Source of the DNA: Geopseudomonas sagittaria
GTDB taxonomy: Bacteria; Pseudomonadota; Gammaproteobacteria; Pseudomonadales; Pseudomonadaceae
DNA: 64,000 bases
Assembly (NCBI RefSeq): GCF_900115715.1
Contig: NZ_FOXM01000001.1
Location: 248,001 to 312,000, forward strand
Direction: 5' to 3'
The first letter of the stretch is position 1, and every line of letters begins with the position of its first letter. Made by a program: the position numbers and the translations under genes. The notes below the pieces were generated by a model. It had not been told where the DNA came from and searched no databases. It worked only from the letters and a program-made list of their open reading frames with translations. Shown here piece by piece: positions 46,482 to 55,506 of the stretch.

Positions 46482-47672
46482 ATGCCAGAACCCATCGATC
46501 TGCGCCGCCGCCAGCTGCTGGCAGGAACGGCCACCGCCATCGCCGCCGTCAGCCTGTCCGGTCTGCCGTGGCGGGTGCAGGCCCAGGAAGCCCTGCCCCT
46601 GCCGGACTACGTGAAGTGGAAGACGGCCGAGACGCTGATCGTGCACAGCGCCAACACCCTGGAAACCCGCCGCGGCGCCATCGGCACCAGCGTGGTCACC
46701 GCCAGTGATCGCCTGTTCGTGCGCAACAACCTGCCGGCGCCGGATGCCGCCATCGTCGCCGACCGCGACGCCTGGGGCGTCGCCTTCGCCGGCGTCAAGC
46801 AGCCGCGCAGCCTGACCGTGGCCGAGCTGAAGAGCCTCGGCGTGGAGACCGTGGCCTGCGTGCTGCAGTGTTCCGGCAACGGCCGCGGCTTCTTCCCCCA
46901 CAAGCCGAGCGGCACCCCCTGGACGGTCGGCGCGGCCGGCTGCGTGTTCTGGAGCGGGGTGCCGCTGAAGGCGGTGGTCGAGGCGCTCGGCGGCGTCGCG
47001 GACGGCATGGCCTTCATCACCGGCACCGGCGGCGAAACCCTGCCGCCGGGGATCGATGCGACGACCGTGGTGGTAGAGCGCTCGGTGCCGCTGCGCGCCC
47101 TGGAGCAGGCCCTGCTGGCCTGGGAGCTGAACGGCGAGCCGATCTCCCTGGCCCACGGCGGCCCGCTGCGCCTGGTGATCCCCGGCTACTACGGGGTCAA
47201 CAACATCAAGTACGTCAGGCAGCTGGCCTTCACCGCCGAAGAGACCAAGGCCAACATCCAGACCAAGGGCTACCGGCTGCGCCCGGTGGGCGTGCAGGGC
47301 GCGCCGGATCAGCCGTCGATGTGGGAGATGAACGTCAAGTCGTGGATCAGCCAGCCGCTGGAGCAGATGAAGGCCGGCCGGGTGGTGATCCAGGGCGTGG
47401 CCTTCGGCGGCGCCCGGGCGGTGAAGAGCGTCGAGGTGTCGCTGGACGGCGGACAGAGCTGGCGGCCGGCGCCCTTCGTCGGCCCGGACCTCGGCCCCTA
47501 CGCCTGGCGGCCGTTCGTCCTCGCCGTGGAACTCAAGCCCGGCAACTACAGTCTCGCCAGCCGCGCCACCGACGTCGATGGCAACGTGCAGCCGCGCGAG
47601 CGCATGGACAACGACAACGGCTTCGCCCACAACGGCTGGGAAGACCACGCGGTGAAGCTCGCCGTGGTCTGA
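46482..47672 (+). CDS. Sulfite oxidase-type molybdoenzyme (SorA-like)
   Basis: The 396-aa protein has a twin-arginine signal (LRRRQLLAGTATAIAAVSLS), so it should be exported folded. The molybdopterin domain has the single Cys ligand at Cys130 (LQCSGNGRGF) and the stretch LRLVIPGYYGVNNIKYVRQL. A dimerisation domain follows (KSVEVSLDGGQSWRPAP). A c-type cytochrome gene follows, as in SorAB sulfite:cytochrome c oxidoreductases. Sulfite as substrate is inferred from the family. Confidence 0.85.
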   Translation: MPEPIDLRRRQLLAGTATAIAAVSLSGLPWRVQAQEALPLPDYVKWKTAETLIVHSANTLETRRGAIGTSVVTASDRLFVRNNLPAPDAAIVADRDAWGVAFAGVKQPRSLTVAELKSLGVETVACVLQCSGNGRGFFPHKPSGTPWTVGAAGCVFWSGVPLKAVVEALGGVADGMAFITGTGGETLPPGIDATTVVVERSVPLRALEQALLAWELNGEPISLAHGGPLRLVIPGYYGVNNIKYVRQLAFTAEETKANIQTKGYRLRPVGVQGAPDQPSMWEMNVKSWISQPLEQMKAGRVVIQGVAFGGARAVKSVEVSLDGGQSWRPAPFVGPDLGPYAWRPFVLAVELKPGNYSLASRATDVDGNVQPRERMDNDNGFAHNGWEDHAVKLAVV

Positions 47673-47731
47673 TCCGGCGGCGGGCGCGCGGTGCGGCGCC
47701 CGCCCGTCCCTACGCCTGCGGAGACCCGCCC

Positions 47732-48046
47732 ATGGCTCGCCAGACGCTCTGCGTACTCGCCCTGCTGCTCGCCGCGCCGGCCGTGGCCGACGACGACCTG
47801 TTAGCCCAGGGCCGCCAGGTGTTCCTCGAACAGGCGCAGCCCTCCTGCAGTCTGTGCCATACCCTGCGCGAGGCCGGCGCCAGCGGCGCGGTCGGCCCCG
47901 ATCTGGACCAGCTCAGGCCCGACGCCGCGCGGGTGGAGTCCGCCGTGCGCAACGGTCTCGGCGTCATGCCGCCCTTCGCCGAAAGTCTCAGCGACGAGCA
48001 GATCCGCGCCGTGGCGGCCTACGTGTCCAGCGTGGCGGGGCAGTGA
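47732..48046 (+). CDS. c-type cytochrome (SorB-like)
   Basis: The 104-aa protein has a signal peptide (CVLALLLAAPAVA) and one heme site, Cys39-x-x-Cys42-His43 (SCSLCHTL). The axial Met is probably in GLGVMPPFAESL (about residue 79). It lies 59 bases after the molybdoenzyme gene and is the likely electron acceptor. The size and order match SorB. Confidence 0.85.
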   Translation: MARQTLCVLALLLAAPAVADDDLLAQGRQVFLEQAQPSCSLCHTLREAGASGAVGPDLDQLRPDAARVESAVRNGLGVMPPFAESLSDEQIRAVAAYVSSVAGQ

Positions 48047-48050
48047 CGGC

Positions 48051-48845
48051 TCAGATCTTCAGCTCGAAGGCATCGGCATCCCGGTAGGCCGGGAAACGGG
48101 TGCGGAACTTGGCCAGCGCCTGCGCCGACAGGGTCACCTGAAACACCCCATCGGCGTCGCCAGCCGCCAGCAGGCTGTCGCCCTGGAAGTCGAGGACCTG
48201 GCTGTCGCCGGCGTGCGGGTAGCCGTTGCCGTCGGCCCCGATGCGGTTGACCGCCGCCACGTAGCAGAGGTTCTCGATGCCGCGCGCCGGCAGCAGGCGG
48301 TTCCACGGATTGCGCCGCGCCGCCGGCCAGCTGGCGATGTACAACAAGAGGTCGGTGTCGTGGGGGTCGCGGCTCCACACCGGGAAGCGCAGGTCGTAGC
48401 AGACCAGCGGGCGCACCTGCCAGCCCTTCAGCTCCAGCAGCACGCGCTCGGTGCCCGCCGCATAGTGCTCGTGTTCGCCGGCCATGCGGAACAGGTGGCG
48501 CTTGTCGTAGTGGGCGCAGCTGCCGTCCGGACGCGCCCAGTACAGGCGGTTGCGGTAGCTGCCGTCGCTGGCGCGGGTGATCACGCTGCCGACCACCACG
48601 GCATTCAGGCGCGCGGCCTGCGCCTGCAGCCAGGCGCGGCTCGGGCCGTCCTCGGCCTCGGCCAGCGCCGCAGCGTCCATGGAGAAGCCGGTGCTGAACA
48701 TCTCCGGGAGGATCACCAGATCGGCGCCCTCGGCCTGATCCAGCAGCCAGGCGAAGTGGGCATGGTTGGCGGCCGGGTCCTGCCAGACCGGCGCGGTCTG
48801 CACCAGGGCCAGCTTGAGGTCGGGCAAAGTGCTCAGGTCACGCAT
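48051..48845 (-). CDS. Omega-amidase, YafV-like nitrilase family
   Basis: The 264-aa nitrilase-fold enzyme has the catalytic triad Glu (ILPEMFSTGF), Lys (YDKRHLFRMAGEH) and Cys (LVCYDLRFPVWSRD). Omega-amidases hydrolyse alpha-ketoglutaramate, the product when glutamine donates the amino group. ATG 48845 gives MRDLSTLPDLKLALVQ; the frame opens 30 bases earlier. The neighbouring aminotransferase gene fits a glutamine-transaminase pathway. Confidence 0.9.
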   Translation of the reverse strand: MRDLSTLPDLKLALVQTAPVWQDPAANHAHFAWLLDQAEGADLVILPEMFSTGFSMDAAALAEAEDGPSRAWLQAQAARLNAVVVGSVITRASDGSYRNRLYWARPDGSCAHYDKRHLFRMAGEHEHYAAGTERVLLELKGWQVRPLVCYDLRFPVWSRDPHDTDLLLYIASWPAARRNPWNRLLPARGIENLCYVAAVNRIGADGNGYPHAGDSQVLDFQGDSLLAAGDADGVFQVTLSAQALAKFRTRFPAYRDADAFELKI

Positions 48846-48881
48846 GGGGAGTCTCCAAATTCGATGAATCCGCAAGTCGCC

Positions 48882-48905
48882 CCCTCTCCCGCCTGCGGGA
48901 GAGGG
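48882..48905. repeat. CCCTCTCCCGC hairpin repeat
   Basis: CCCTCTCCCGC (48882-48892) pairs with GCGGGAGAGGG (48895-48905). It matches the repeat at 36820-36843, and more CCCTCTCCC-like sequence continues to about 48960. Confidence 0.75.
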
Positions 48906-48983
48906 CTGGGGTGAGGGCCTGAATGGCAGGGCGCCCCTCTCCCCCGGCCCCTCTCCCCCAAGGGGCGAAGGGAGCAGAGCAGG

Positions 48984-50132
48984 TCATACCCGGCACAGCT
49001 TGTCGGCCGCCTGGCGCAGGGTGTCCTCGCGCTTGGCGAAGCAGAAGCGCACCAGGCGCAGGTCCTTGGGCGGGCTCTGGTAGAACACCGACACCGGAAT
49101 GGTCGCCACGCCGTGCTCGCGGGTCAGCCACAACGACATCTCCACGTCGTTCAGGTCGTCGCGGATCGCCGAGTAGTCGGCCAGCTGGAAGTAGGTGCCG
49201 GGGGTGCGCTTGAACTGGAAGCGCGAGCCCTTGAGCAGGTCGCAGAACAGGTCGCGCTTGGTCTGGTAGAAGGCCGGCAGCTCGGCGACGTGCTCGGGAT
49301 GGGCGCTCATGTAGTCGGCCAGCGCCCACTGCAGCGGGGTGATGCCGCAGAAGGTGACGAACTGGTGGACCTTGCGCAGCTCGGCGCTGAGCGCCGGCGG
49401 CGCCACCACGTAGCCAGTCTTCCAGCCGGTGACGTGGTAGGTCTTGCCGAACGAGCTGACCACGAAGGCGCGCTGGTACAGCTCCTCGTGGGCCAGCACG
49501 CTGGCGTGCTGCACACCGTCGAACACCAGGTGCTCGTAGACCTCGTCGCTGATCAGGTAGATCTCGCGCTCGCGGATCAGCGCCGCCAGCTGGGCCAGTT
49601 CGGCAGAGGAAATCCGCGCGCCGCTGGGGTTGTGCGGGCTGTTGAGGATGATCAGCCGGGTGCGCGGGCTGATGGCGTCCTGCAGGCGCTGCCAGTCGAT
49701 GGCGAAGTCCGGCAGCGCCAGCGGCACGTGCACGCAGCGCCCGCCGGCCAGCTCCACCGAGGGCTCGTAGCTGTCGTAGCAGGGATCGAAGACGATCACC
49801 TCGTCGCCGGGGCGCACCAGCGCCTGCACCGCGCAGAAGATCGCCTCGGTGGCGCCGGGGGTGATGGTCACCTCGCTGTCCATGTCCACGCTGCGGCCGT
49901 AGCTGCGGGAGATCTTCGCCGCCACCTGCTCGCGCAGCGCCGGCAGGCCGGTCATCGGCGCGTACTGGTTGTGCCCGGCCATCACGTGGCGGCCGACCGC
50001 CTCGCGCAGTGCCTGCGGGCCGTCGAAATCGGGAAAGCCCTGCGACAGGTTGAGCGCGCCGGTCTGCGCGGCGAGCTGGGACATGGTGGTGAAGATGGTG
50101 GTGCCGACGTTGGGCAGTTTGCTGACGATCAT
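48984..50132 (-). CDS. PLP aminotransferase, methionine aminotransferase-like (YbdL)
   Basis: The 382-aa class I/II aminotransferase has the PLP-lysine motif SFGKTYHVTGWKTGYV, the LSQGFPDFDGP opening, ILNSPHNPSGARIS and the Arg in LVRFCFAKREDTL. The SFGKTYHVTGWK stretch is characteristic of YbdL-type methionine aminotransferases. It is next to the omega-amidase gene on the same strand, separated by 138 bases. Together they suggest glutamine-dependent transamination of methionine-type keto acids. Confidence 0.88.
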   Translation of the reverse strand: MIVSKLPNVGTTIFTTMSQLAAQTGALNLSQGFPDFDGPQALREAVGRHVMAGHNQYAPMTGLPALREQVAAKISRSYGRSVDMDSEVTITPGATEAIFCAVQALVRPGDEVIVFDPCYDSYEPSVELAGGRCVHVPLALPDFAIDWQRLQDAISPRTRLIILNSPHNPSGARISSAELAQLAALIREREIYLISDEVYEHLVFDGVQHASVLAHEELYQRAFVVSSFGKTYHVTGWKTGYVVAPPALSAELRKVHQFVTFCGITPLQWALADYMSAHPEHVAELPAFYQTKRDLFCDLLKGSRFQFKRTPGTYFQLADYSAIRDDLNDVEMSLWLTREHGVATIPVSVFYQSPPKDLRLVRFCFAKREDTLRQAADKLCRV

Positions 50133-50285
50133 CGGAGTTCCTGAGCGAATACGGAGCGCGGACGCAAGCGGCGAGGATAGCCGATCCGTTGGCGCAGGGC
50201 AGCCGCGGCGGCGGCAATTTGTCCCCGCGCGGGCCTAGCGCGCTGCGCTATGCTGAGGCCCAGTCCAGCGAGAAAGGATGCTCCC

Positions 50286-51344
50286 ATGAACAAGGCCCAA
50301 CGCCGCTCCGAGAAGTTCTTCCGCCTCGCCCTGTGGGCGGTGGCGGTGGTGTTCGCCGGTTTCCTGATCAACCTCGGCGGCGCCGTGGTGAAGAACCTGC
50401 CGCTGGTCGAGCAGCGCTTCACGGTGGAGGACTTCCTCGACAAGGAGGCCGCCGAGCGCATCGAGCAGGAGATCAAGCGCCAGCGCGAGCTGGCCCAGGA
50501 TGCCCAGGACGCCCTCGAGCAGAGCCGCCTCAAGCTGGAGGCGGCGCGGCAGAACAGCCAGACCGCCCGCGACAGCCTGAGCGCCTGGCTGGCCAGCCGT
50601 CAGGTGACCCAGCAGTCGGCGCGCGACGAGGAGCTGCTGCAGCGCACCGAGGCGCTGGAGCACCTCCGGCTGGCCGAACGCCAGGTGCGCAGCGCGGTGG
50701 AGGCCGAGCAGCAGCGCCTGCTCGACGCCCAGCAGGCGCAGCAGCGCGCGCAGCGCCAGCTCGACGCGCTGCGCGGCGCGGCCTTTGATCAGATGAGCAG
50801 CGAACAGAGCCGGCAGGAGCTCAAGGTGTTCCTGATCCGCCTGGCGCTGACCCTGCCGCTGCTGCTGATCGCCGGCTGGCTGTTCGCCCGCCAGCGCAAG
50901 AACACCTGGTGGCCCTTCGTGTGGGGCTACATCTATTTCGCGCTGTTCGTGTTCTTCGTCGAACTGGTGCCCTACCTGCCGAGCTACGGCGGCTACGTGC
51001 GCAACATCGTCGGCGTGGTGATCACCGTGCTGGTCGGCCGCCAGGCGATCGTCTCGTTCAACCGCTACCGCCAGCGCCAGCTGGAGGCCGAAGCCAAGCC
51101 CGACGCCGAGCGACGCAAGGAGATTTCCTACGACACCTCGCTGCTGCGCCTGGCCAAGAAGGTCTGTCCCGGCTGCGAGCGGCCGGTCGAGCTGGACAAC
51201 CCGCAGATCGACTTCTGTCCGCACTGCGGCCTCAGCCTGTTCGACCACTGCGGGCAGTGCCAGACGCGCAAGAGCGCCTTCGCGCGCTTCTGCTTCGCCT
51301 GTGGCAGCGGCGCGGCCCAGCCATCCGAGCCGCCGGCGACGTAA
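50286..51344 (+). CDS. Membrane protein with coiled coil and zinc ribbons
   Basis: The 352-aa protein has an N-terminal membrane helix (about residues 12-35), a long coiled coil (about 55-170, rich in Glu/Gln/Arg) and three membrane segments (about 180-270). The C-terminal domain has paired Cys motifs CPGC, CPHCG, CGQC and CFACG, which suggest two zinc ribbons. I know no function for this architecture. It starts at ATG 50286 behind GAAAGGA. Confidence 0.8.
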   Translation: MNKAQRRSEKFFRLALWAVAVVFAGFLINLGGAVVKNLPLVEQRFTVEDFLDKEAAERIEQEIKRQRELAQDAQDALEQSRLKLEAARQNSQTARDSLSAWLASRQVTQQSARDEELLQRTEALEHLRLAERQVRSAVEAEQQRLLDAQQAQQRAQRQLDALRGAAFDQMSSEQSRQELKVFLIRLALTLPLLLIAGWLFARQRKNTWWPFVWGYIYFALFVFFVELVPYLPSYGGYVRNIVGVVITVLVGRQAIVSFNRYRQRQLEAEAKPDAERRKEISYDTSLLRLAKKVCPGCERPVELDNPQIDFCPHCGLSLFDHCGQCQTRKSAFARFCFACGSGAAQPSEPPAT

Positions 51345-51347
51345 AGA

Positions 51348-52676
51348 CTACTTCTTGCCGGAGCGCTTGCCGCCGCCCAGGCTGGGCATCTTGCGCACCG
51401 CCTTGACCCTCGGTTCGCTGCTGTCGATCCAGTTGCCCAGCGGCTTGCCGGCCTTGCCCGGCTTACCCAGCTCGACCTTCGGTTTCTTGGGTTTCTTCGG
51501 CTTCTTCAGCACCAGGCCGTCGATGGTGGTCTGCGGCACGCGGTGCTCGGGGATGAAGTCCGGCTCGTCGCGGCGCGGCAGCACCTGGCGGATCAGCGCC
51601 TCGATGGCGGCGAGCAGCTGCACCTCGTCGGCGCAGACCAGCGAGATCGCCTCGCCGGTTGAGCCGGCGCGGCCGGTGCGACCGATGCGGTGCACGTAGT
51701 CCTCGGCGACGATCGGCAGATCGAAGTTGACCACCTGCGGCAGGTCGTCGATGTCCAGGCCGCGGGCCGCCACGTCGGTGGCCACCAGCACCTGCACCTC
51801 GCCGGCCTTGAAGCGCTCCAGCGCGCGCAGGCGCGCCGGCTGCGGCTTGTCGCCGTGGATCGCATCGCTGCTGACGCCGAGGCGCTGCAGCTCGGCGACC
51901 AGTTCGTCGACGCCCTTGCGGGTCTTGACGAACACCAGCACCTGGCCCCAGCGCCGCGCCTTGAGCAGGTGGCAGAACAGCTCGCTCTTGCGCTTCTTGT
52001 CCACCGGAATCAGCCACTGCTTGACCGACTGCGCCGCGGCGTTGCGCGGACTGACCTCGATCGACAGCGGGTCGCGCAGCAGCACGCGGGACAGCTCGCG
52101 GATGGTCTCGGAGAAGGTGGCGGAGAACAGCAGGGTCTGCCGGCGCTGCGGCAGCATGGCGAACAGCTCGTTGAGCTCGCGGGCGAAGCCGAGGTCGAGC
52201 ATGCGGTCGGCCTCGTCGAGCACCAGGGTCTCTACCTGCTCGAAGCGCACCGCGTTCTGGCGGAACAGGTCGAGCAGGCGGCCGGGGGTGGCCACCAGCA
52301 CGTCGACGCCCTTGCGCAGGCGCATCATCTGCGGGTTGATGCTCACCCCGCCGTAGGCGGCCAGGGTGCGCAGCGGCAGGTGCTGGCCATAGACGCGGAA
52401 GCTCTCGTGGACCTGCTCGGCCAGCTCGCGGGTCGGCACCAGGATCAGCGCGCGCACCGAGTTGGGCGCCACCTGCCCTGCCAGGCTCAGGCGCTGCAGC
52501 AGCGGCAGGGCGAAGCCGGCGGTCTTGCCGGTGCCGGTCTGCGCCGCCGCCATCAGATCGCGGCCCTTGAGCACGGCGGGAATCGCCTGGCTCTGCACCG
52601 GCGTGGGCGTTTTGTAGTCGAGGGCGTCGAGCGCGCGCAGCAGGGGATCGATCAGGCCGAGGGAGGCGAAGGTCAT
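51348..52676 (-). CDS. DEAD-box RNA helicase, RhlE-type
   Basis: The 442-aa protein has the Q motif (YKTPTPVQSQAIPAVLKG), Walker [16 protein letters not shown] in [24 protein letters not shown] and [15 protein letters not shown]. The tail is Lys/Arg-rich (LKKPKKPKKPKVELGKPGKA). The layout is that of RhlE-like helicases, which act in ribosome assembly and RNA turnover. It is convergent with the zinc-ribbon gene, with only a three-base gap. Confidence 0.9.
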   Translation of the reverse strand: MTFASLGLIDPLLRALDALDYKTPTPVQSQAIPAVLKGRDLMAAAQTGTGKTAGFALPLLQRLSLAGQVAPNSVRALILVPTRELAEQVHESFRVYGQHLPLRTLAAYGGVSINPQMMRLRKGVDVLVATPGRLLDLFRQNAVRFEQVETLVLDEADRMLDLGFARELNELFAMLPQRRQTLLFSATFSETIRELSRVLLRDPLSIEVSPRNAAAQSVKQWLIPVDKKRKSELFCHLLKARRWGQVLVFVKTRKGVDELVAELQRLGVSSDAIHGDKPQPARLRALERFKAGEVQVLVATDVAARGLDIDDLPQVVNFDLPIVAEDYVHRIGRTGRAGSTGEAISLVCADEVQLLAAIEALIRQVLPRRDEPDFIPEHRVPQTTIDGLVLKKPKKPKKPKVELGKPGKAGKPLGNWIDSSEPRVKAVRKMPSLGGGKRSGKK

Positions 52677-52854
52677 GACAGGGGCAACCGGCAGGGAAAA
52701 CAGGGCGCCAGTTTACCTGCAATGCTCGCCGGCTGCCGGGCAAGCGCATCAGCGGTGCAGGTGCGAATTCATTCGCGACCTGCGCCCGCGGCACGGCGAA
52801 CCGGCGAACCCCAATGCGGGTCGGTCGCAGATGCATCGGCTCCTACAGGCAGGA

Positions 52855-53331
52855 TCAGCCGCGCAGCAGCAGGCTGCCCTCGATCGGCACGTAGCGGTCG
52901 GCGGCGCGCACCAGAGACTGCGCGGTGAGGCCCGGCACGCCGTACACGGTGGCCGCGGTGCCGCCGCGGCGCACGCGCTCGAGCAGCAGGTCGAAGTCGC
53001 CGTCGCCGGAGGCCAGCACCACCTCGTCGACCCGCGCCGCGGCGTCGAGCACGTCGATGGTGATGCCGACGTCCCAGTCGCCCTTGGCCGTGCCGTCGCT
53101 GCGCTGGATGTACGGCTTGAGCTTCACGGTGAAGCCGAGCTTGCGCAGGGTCTGCTGGAACTGCTGCTGGCGCGGGTCGCCGCGCTCGATGGCGTAGGCG
53201 TACGCCTCGACGATCTTCCCGCGTGCCGCCAGCTCGGCCCACAGCGCGGCGTAGTTGAAGTGGCAGCCGTGCGCCTGGCGCACCGTGTAGTAGAGGTTCT
53301 GCACATCGGCGAACAGGGCGATGGTCTTCAA
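52855..53331 (-). CDS. NYN-domain (LabA-like) protein
   Basis: The 158-aa protein is a PIN-like NYN domain: LFADVQNLYYTVRQAHGCHF gives the first acidic residue, DWDVGITIDVLDAAARVDEV the second, and LASGDGDFDLLLERVRRGGT the third. NYN proteins are putative RNases. I chose TTG 53331 (LKTIALFADVQN) because GGA precedes it and the longer frame to 53397 would run into a palindromic repeat. The RNA target is unknown. Confidence 0.85.
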   Translation of the reverse strand: MKTIALFADVQNLYYTVRQAHGCHFNYAALWAELAARGKIVEAYAYAIERGDPRQQQFQQTLRKLGFTVKLKPYIQRSDGTAKGDWDVGITIDVLDAAARVDEVVLASGDGDFDLLLERVRRGGTAATVYGVPGLTAQSLVRAADRYVPIEGSLLLRG

Positions 53332-53384
53332 CGGGATTCCTTGCGGCGAGGCGGCCCCACCATTATCCGGCCAATCCGCAGCCT

Positions 53385-53435
53385 GGGGCGAATTCATTCG
53401 CCAACGCGGCCATGTCAGGCGAATGAATTCGCCCC
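53385..53435. repeat. 18-bp inverted repeat between the NYN and SDR genes
   Basis: GGGGCGAATTCATTCGCC (53385-53402) and its exact reverse complement (53418-53435) flank a 15-base loop. The right arm ends on the first base of the SDR stop codon. A related half-motif (GCGAATTCATTCGC) occurs near 52760. It is probably a REP-like element; terminator use is possible but there is no T run. Confidence 0.85.
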
Positions 53436-54274
53436 TACGAGGGCTTCAGCCCCGACAGCCGCGGCACCAGCACCCGCTCGAACAGCCGCGGCGCGAGGCG
53501 CGCCAGCAGCTGCGCGCCCCAGTTGACGTTGGACAGCACCAGCAGGCGCTTGCGGCGCACCGCGCCGCGGTAGATCGCCTCGGCGGTGTCCTGCGGCGAG
53601 TAGACCTTGCCAAGCAAGGGCAGCGGCGACGGCGTCACCGAGCCGTCGCCGACCAGCGCGTGTTTGCGCAGGTCGGTGGCGGTGAAGCCGGGGCACACCA
53701 GCATGACGTTGACCCCGCTGTCCGCCAACTCCAGGCGCAGGGTGTCGAACAGCCCATGCAGGGCATGCTTGCTGGCGTTGTAGGCACTCTGATAGAGCAT
53801 CGGCGCGAAGCCGGACAGCGAGCTGAGCACGACGATCTGCCCGCGCCGGGCCTGGATGCTCGTCAGCGCCGCCTGGGTGCAGTGCAGGGCGCCGAAGAAG
53901 TTGACCGCCATGACCCGCTCGAACACGGCCAGATCGGTTTCGGCGAACGGGCTACGCTGGGCGATGGCCGCGTTGTTGACCAGCACGTCGATGCCGCCGA
54001 AACGCTCCACCGCCAGCGCCACTGCGGCGCGCACCGCCTGGGCGTCGGCGACGTCGCAGCGCAGCGCGAGGGTTTCCGCGTTGTGATGGTCGGCCAGGTG
54101 CTGGGCCAGGCTGTCCAGCGCCGCCTGGTCGAGATCGAGCAGCACCAACCGCGCACCGCCCTGGGCGAAGCGCACCGCCAGGGCGCGACCGATGCCGGCG
54201 CAGCCGCCGGTGATCAGCACCACCTTGCGGTCGAAGACCTTGTTGCGAAATACCTTGCGGATGACTCGGCGCAT
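53435..54274 (-). CDS. Short-chain dehydrogenase/reductase
   Basis: The 279-aa SDR has the nucleotide motif TGGCAGIG (about residues 22-29), NNAA in DVLVNNAAIAQ, the catalytic Ser in LSSLSGFAP and the YxxxK pair in YNASKHAL. A basic N-terminus (MRRVIRKVFRNKVFDRKV) and an extended C-terminus are present. The substrate is unknown. Its stop codon overlaps the end of an 18-bp palindrome, so the gene end may have been shaped by that element. Confidence 0.9.
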   Translation of the reverse strand: MRRVIRKVFRNKVFDRKVVLITGGCAGIGRALAVRFAQGGARLVLLDLDQAALDSLAQHLADHHNAETLALRCDVADAQAVRAAVALAVERFGGIDVLVNNAAIAQRSPFAETDLAVFERVMAVNFFGALHCTQAALTSIQARRGQIVVLSSLSGFAPMLYQSAYNASKHALHGLFDTLRLELADSGVNVMLVCPGFTATDLRKHALVGDGSVTPSPLPLLGKVYSPQDTAEAIYRGAVRRKRLLVLSNVNWGAQLLARLAPRLFERVLVPRLSGLKPS

Positions 54275-54304
54275 GGGTCCCTCCTGGCGTGCTCGATGGT
54301 TTTC

Positions 54305-54547
54305 CTACTTCAGCCGCTGGTGCGTACCGTCACACAGTGGCGGCGTGCCGGTGTGCTTGCAGCCGCAGAAGTACAGGGTCTCGCTGCGCTGGGCGTGAAA
54401 CAGTAGCGGGGTGAACTCGCTGCCCTTGTGCGAGCCGTCGCAGAACGGCTGGCTCTGGCTACGGCCACAGCGGCACCACCAGTAGTCCTTGCCGGCCTCG
54501 ACCGCCACGCCATAGGGGCTGCGCCGGGCAATATGGGGTTCGCTCAT
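54305..54547 (-). CDS. CDGSH iron-sulfur protein (double motif)
   Basis: The 80-aa protein contains two CDGSH-type sites: CRCGRSQSQPFCDGSH and CGCKHTGTPPLCDGTH. Each would bind a 2Fe-2S cluster through three Cys and one His. Bacterial double-motif CDGSH proteins are small and soluble. It lies upstream of the SDR on the same strand, with a 30-base gap, so the two may be co-transcribed. Function unknown. Confidence 0.92.
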   Translation of the reverse strand: MSEPHIARRSPYGVAVEAGKDYWWCRCGRSQSQPFCDGSHKGSEFTPLLFHAQRSETLYFCGCKHTGTPPLCDGTHQRLK

Positions 54548-54605
54548 GACGGCGTCTCCGGCTGCTTCACCTTTCCAGCATAGCCGGCCGTCCGCCGCGC
54601 ACCGT

Positions 54606-55352
54606 TCAGAATCCGCTCGCCTGCCACAGCAGGCGCAACGCCAGCAGCGTCACTATCCAGGCAAACGCCCGCTTGAAGTGCGCCGCCGGAATCCGGTCGA
54701 GCAGCCTCAGGCCGAGCCAGCTGCCGGCCACGCCCGCCACGATCATCAAGCCCACCAGCGGCAGCCAGTCCCAGAAGGCGAAGCCGACCGCCGAGAACAC
54801 CGCCATCTTCAGCAGATGCTGGGCGCTCATGCAGCCGGCGAAGGTCGCGGTGGTCGCCAGCTTGTCCATGTCGTGGCGATGGATGAAGCCGGCCACCAGC
54901 GGGCCGGTGGCACCGACGAACATCGACACCAGCGTGGTCAGCGCTCCGGCCAGCAGTTGCCCGGCGGTACCCAGGCTGTGCCGACCCGGCTTGGGTCCCC
55001 AGACCAGATAGAGGATGAAGGCGGCGACGCTGAACTGGATCCACTGCAGCGGCAGCTGGACGACGATCAGCGAGGCGAGCAGCGCGCCGACCAGCGCGCC
55101 GAGGGCGAAGCGCTTGAGCAGTCCCAGGTCGATGTGTCGGCGGGTCATCCAGGCGCGGTTGCCGTTGGAGCCCAGCTGCACCAGCCCGTGCACCGGAATC
55201 AGCGCCGCCGCCGGCACGATGCCGGCCATGATCGCCAGCAGCAGGACACCGCCGCCGATGCCCATGGCGGCGGTGAGCAGCGAGGTGAAGCCGGCACTGA
55301 CGATCAGGATGCTGGCGTCCAGCTGGGAGATGGAGGCGGGCAGCAGGTCCAT
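54606..55352 (-). CDS. TauE/SafE-family permease (TSUP)
   Basis: The 248-aa protein has about eight hydrophobic segments with the TSUP features TSLLTAAMGIGGGVLLLAIM and LTTLVSMFVGATGPLVAGFI, which are two copies of the family repeat. Family members export sulfite or sulfonate-derived compounds. I chose ATG 55352 (MDLLPASISQLDAS); the frame opens further upstream without support. Substrate not predictable. Confidence 0.87.
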   Translation of the reverse strand: MDLLPASISQLDASILIVSAGFTSLLTAAMGIGGGVLLLAIMAGIVPAAALIPVHGLVQLGSNGNRAWMTRRHIDLGLLKRFALGALVGALLASLIVVQLPLQWIQFSVAAFILYLVWGPKPGRHSLGTAGQLLAGALTTLVSMFVGATGPLVAGFIHRHDMDKLATTATFAGCMSAQHLLKMAVFSAVGFAFWDWLPLVGLMIVAGVAGSWLGLRLLDRIPAAHFKRAFAWIVTLLALRLLWQASGF

Positions 55353-55430
55353 GGCCGGGTCTCGTGGCAGAAAGGAAGCGGGCATTGTAGGAGGAAGCGT
55401 ACCCTCGGCACGACACCACCTTCGCCCGAT

Positions 55431-55455
55431 GGCTCCCACGCTCCGCGTGGGAGCC
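55431..55455. repeat. GGCTCCCACGC palindrome
   Basis: GGCTCCCACGC (55431-55441) pairs with GCGTGGGAGCC (55445-55455) around TCC. Palindromes of this TCCCACGC...GCGTGGGA type are widespread between Pseudomonas genes. Confidence 0.8.
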
Positions 55456-55506
55456 CGAGCCATGGACGCGTGGGCACGATCAAGCGCCGTCCCTACCCAT
55501 CCTGTC

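Noticed and set aside
52855-53397. Start at 53397 for the NYN gene
   Set aside because: It lies inside the 53385-53435 palindrome; TTG 53331 gives the family N-terminus with a ribosome binding site.
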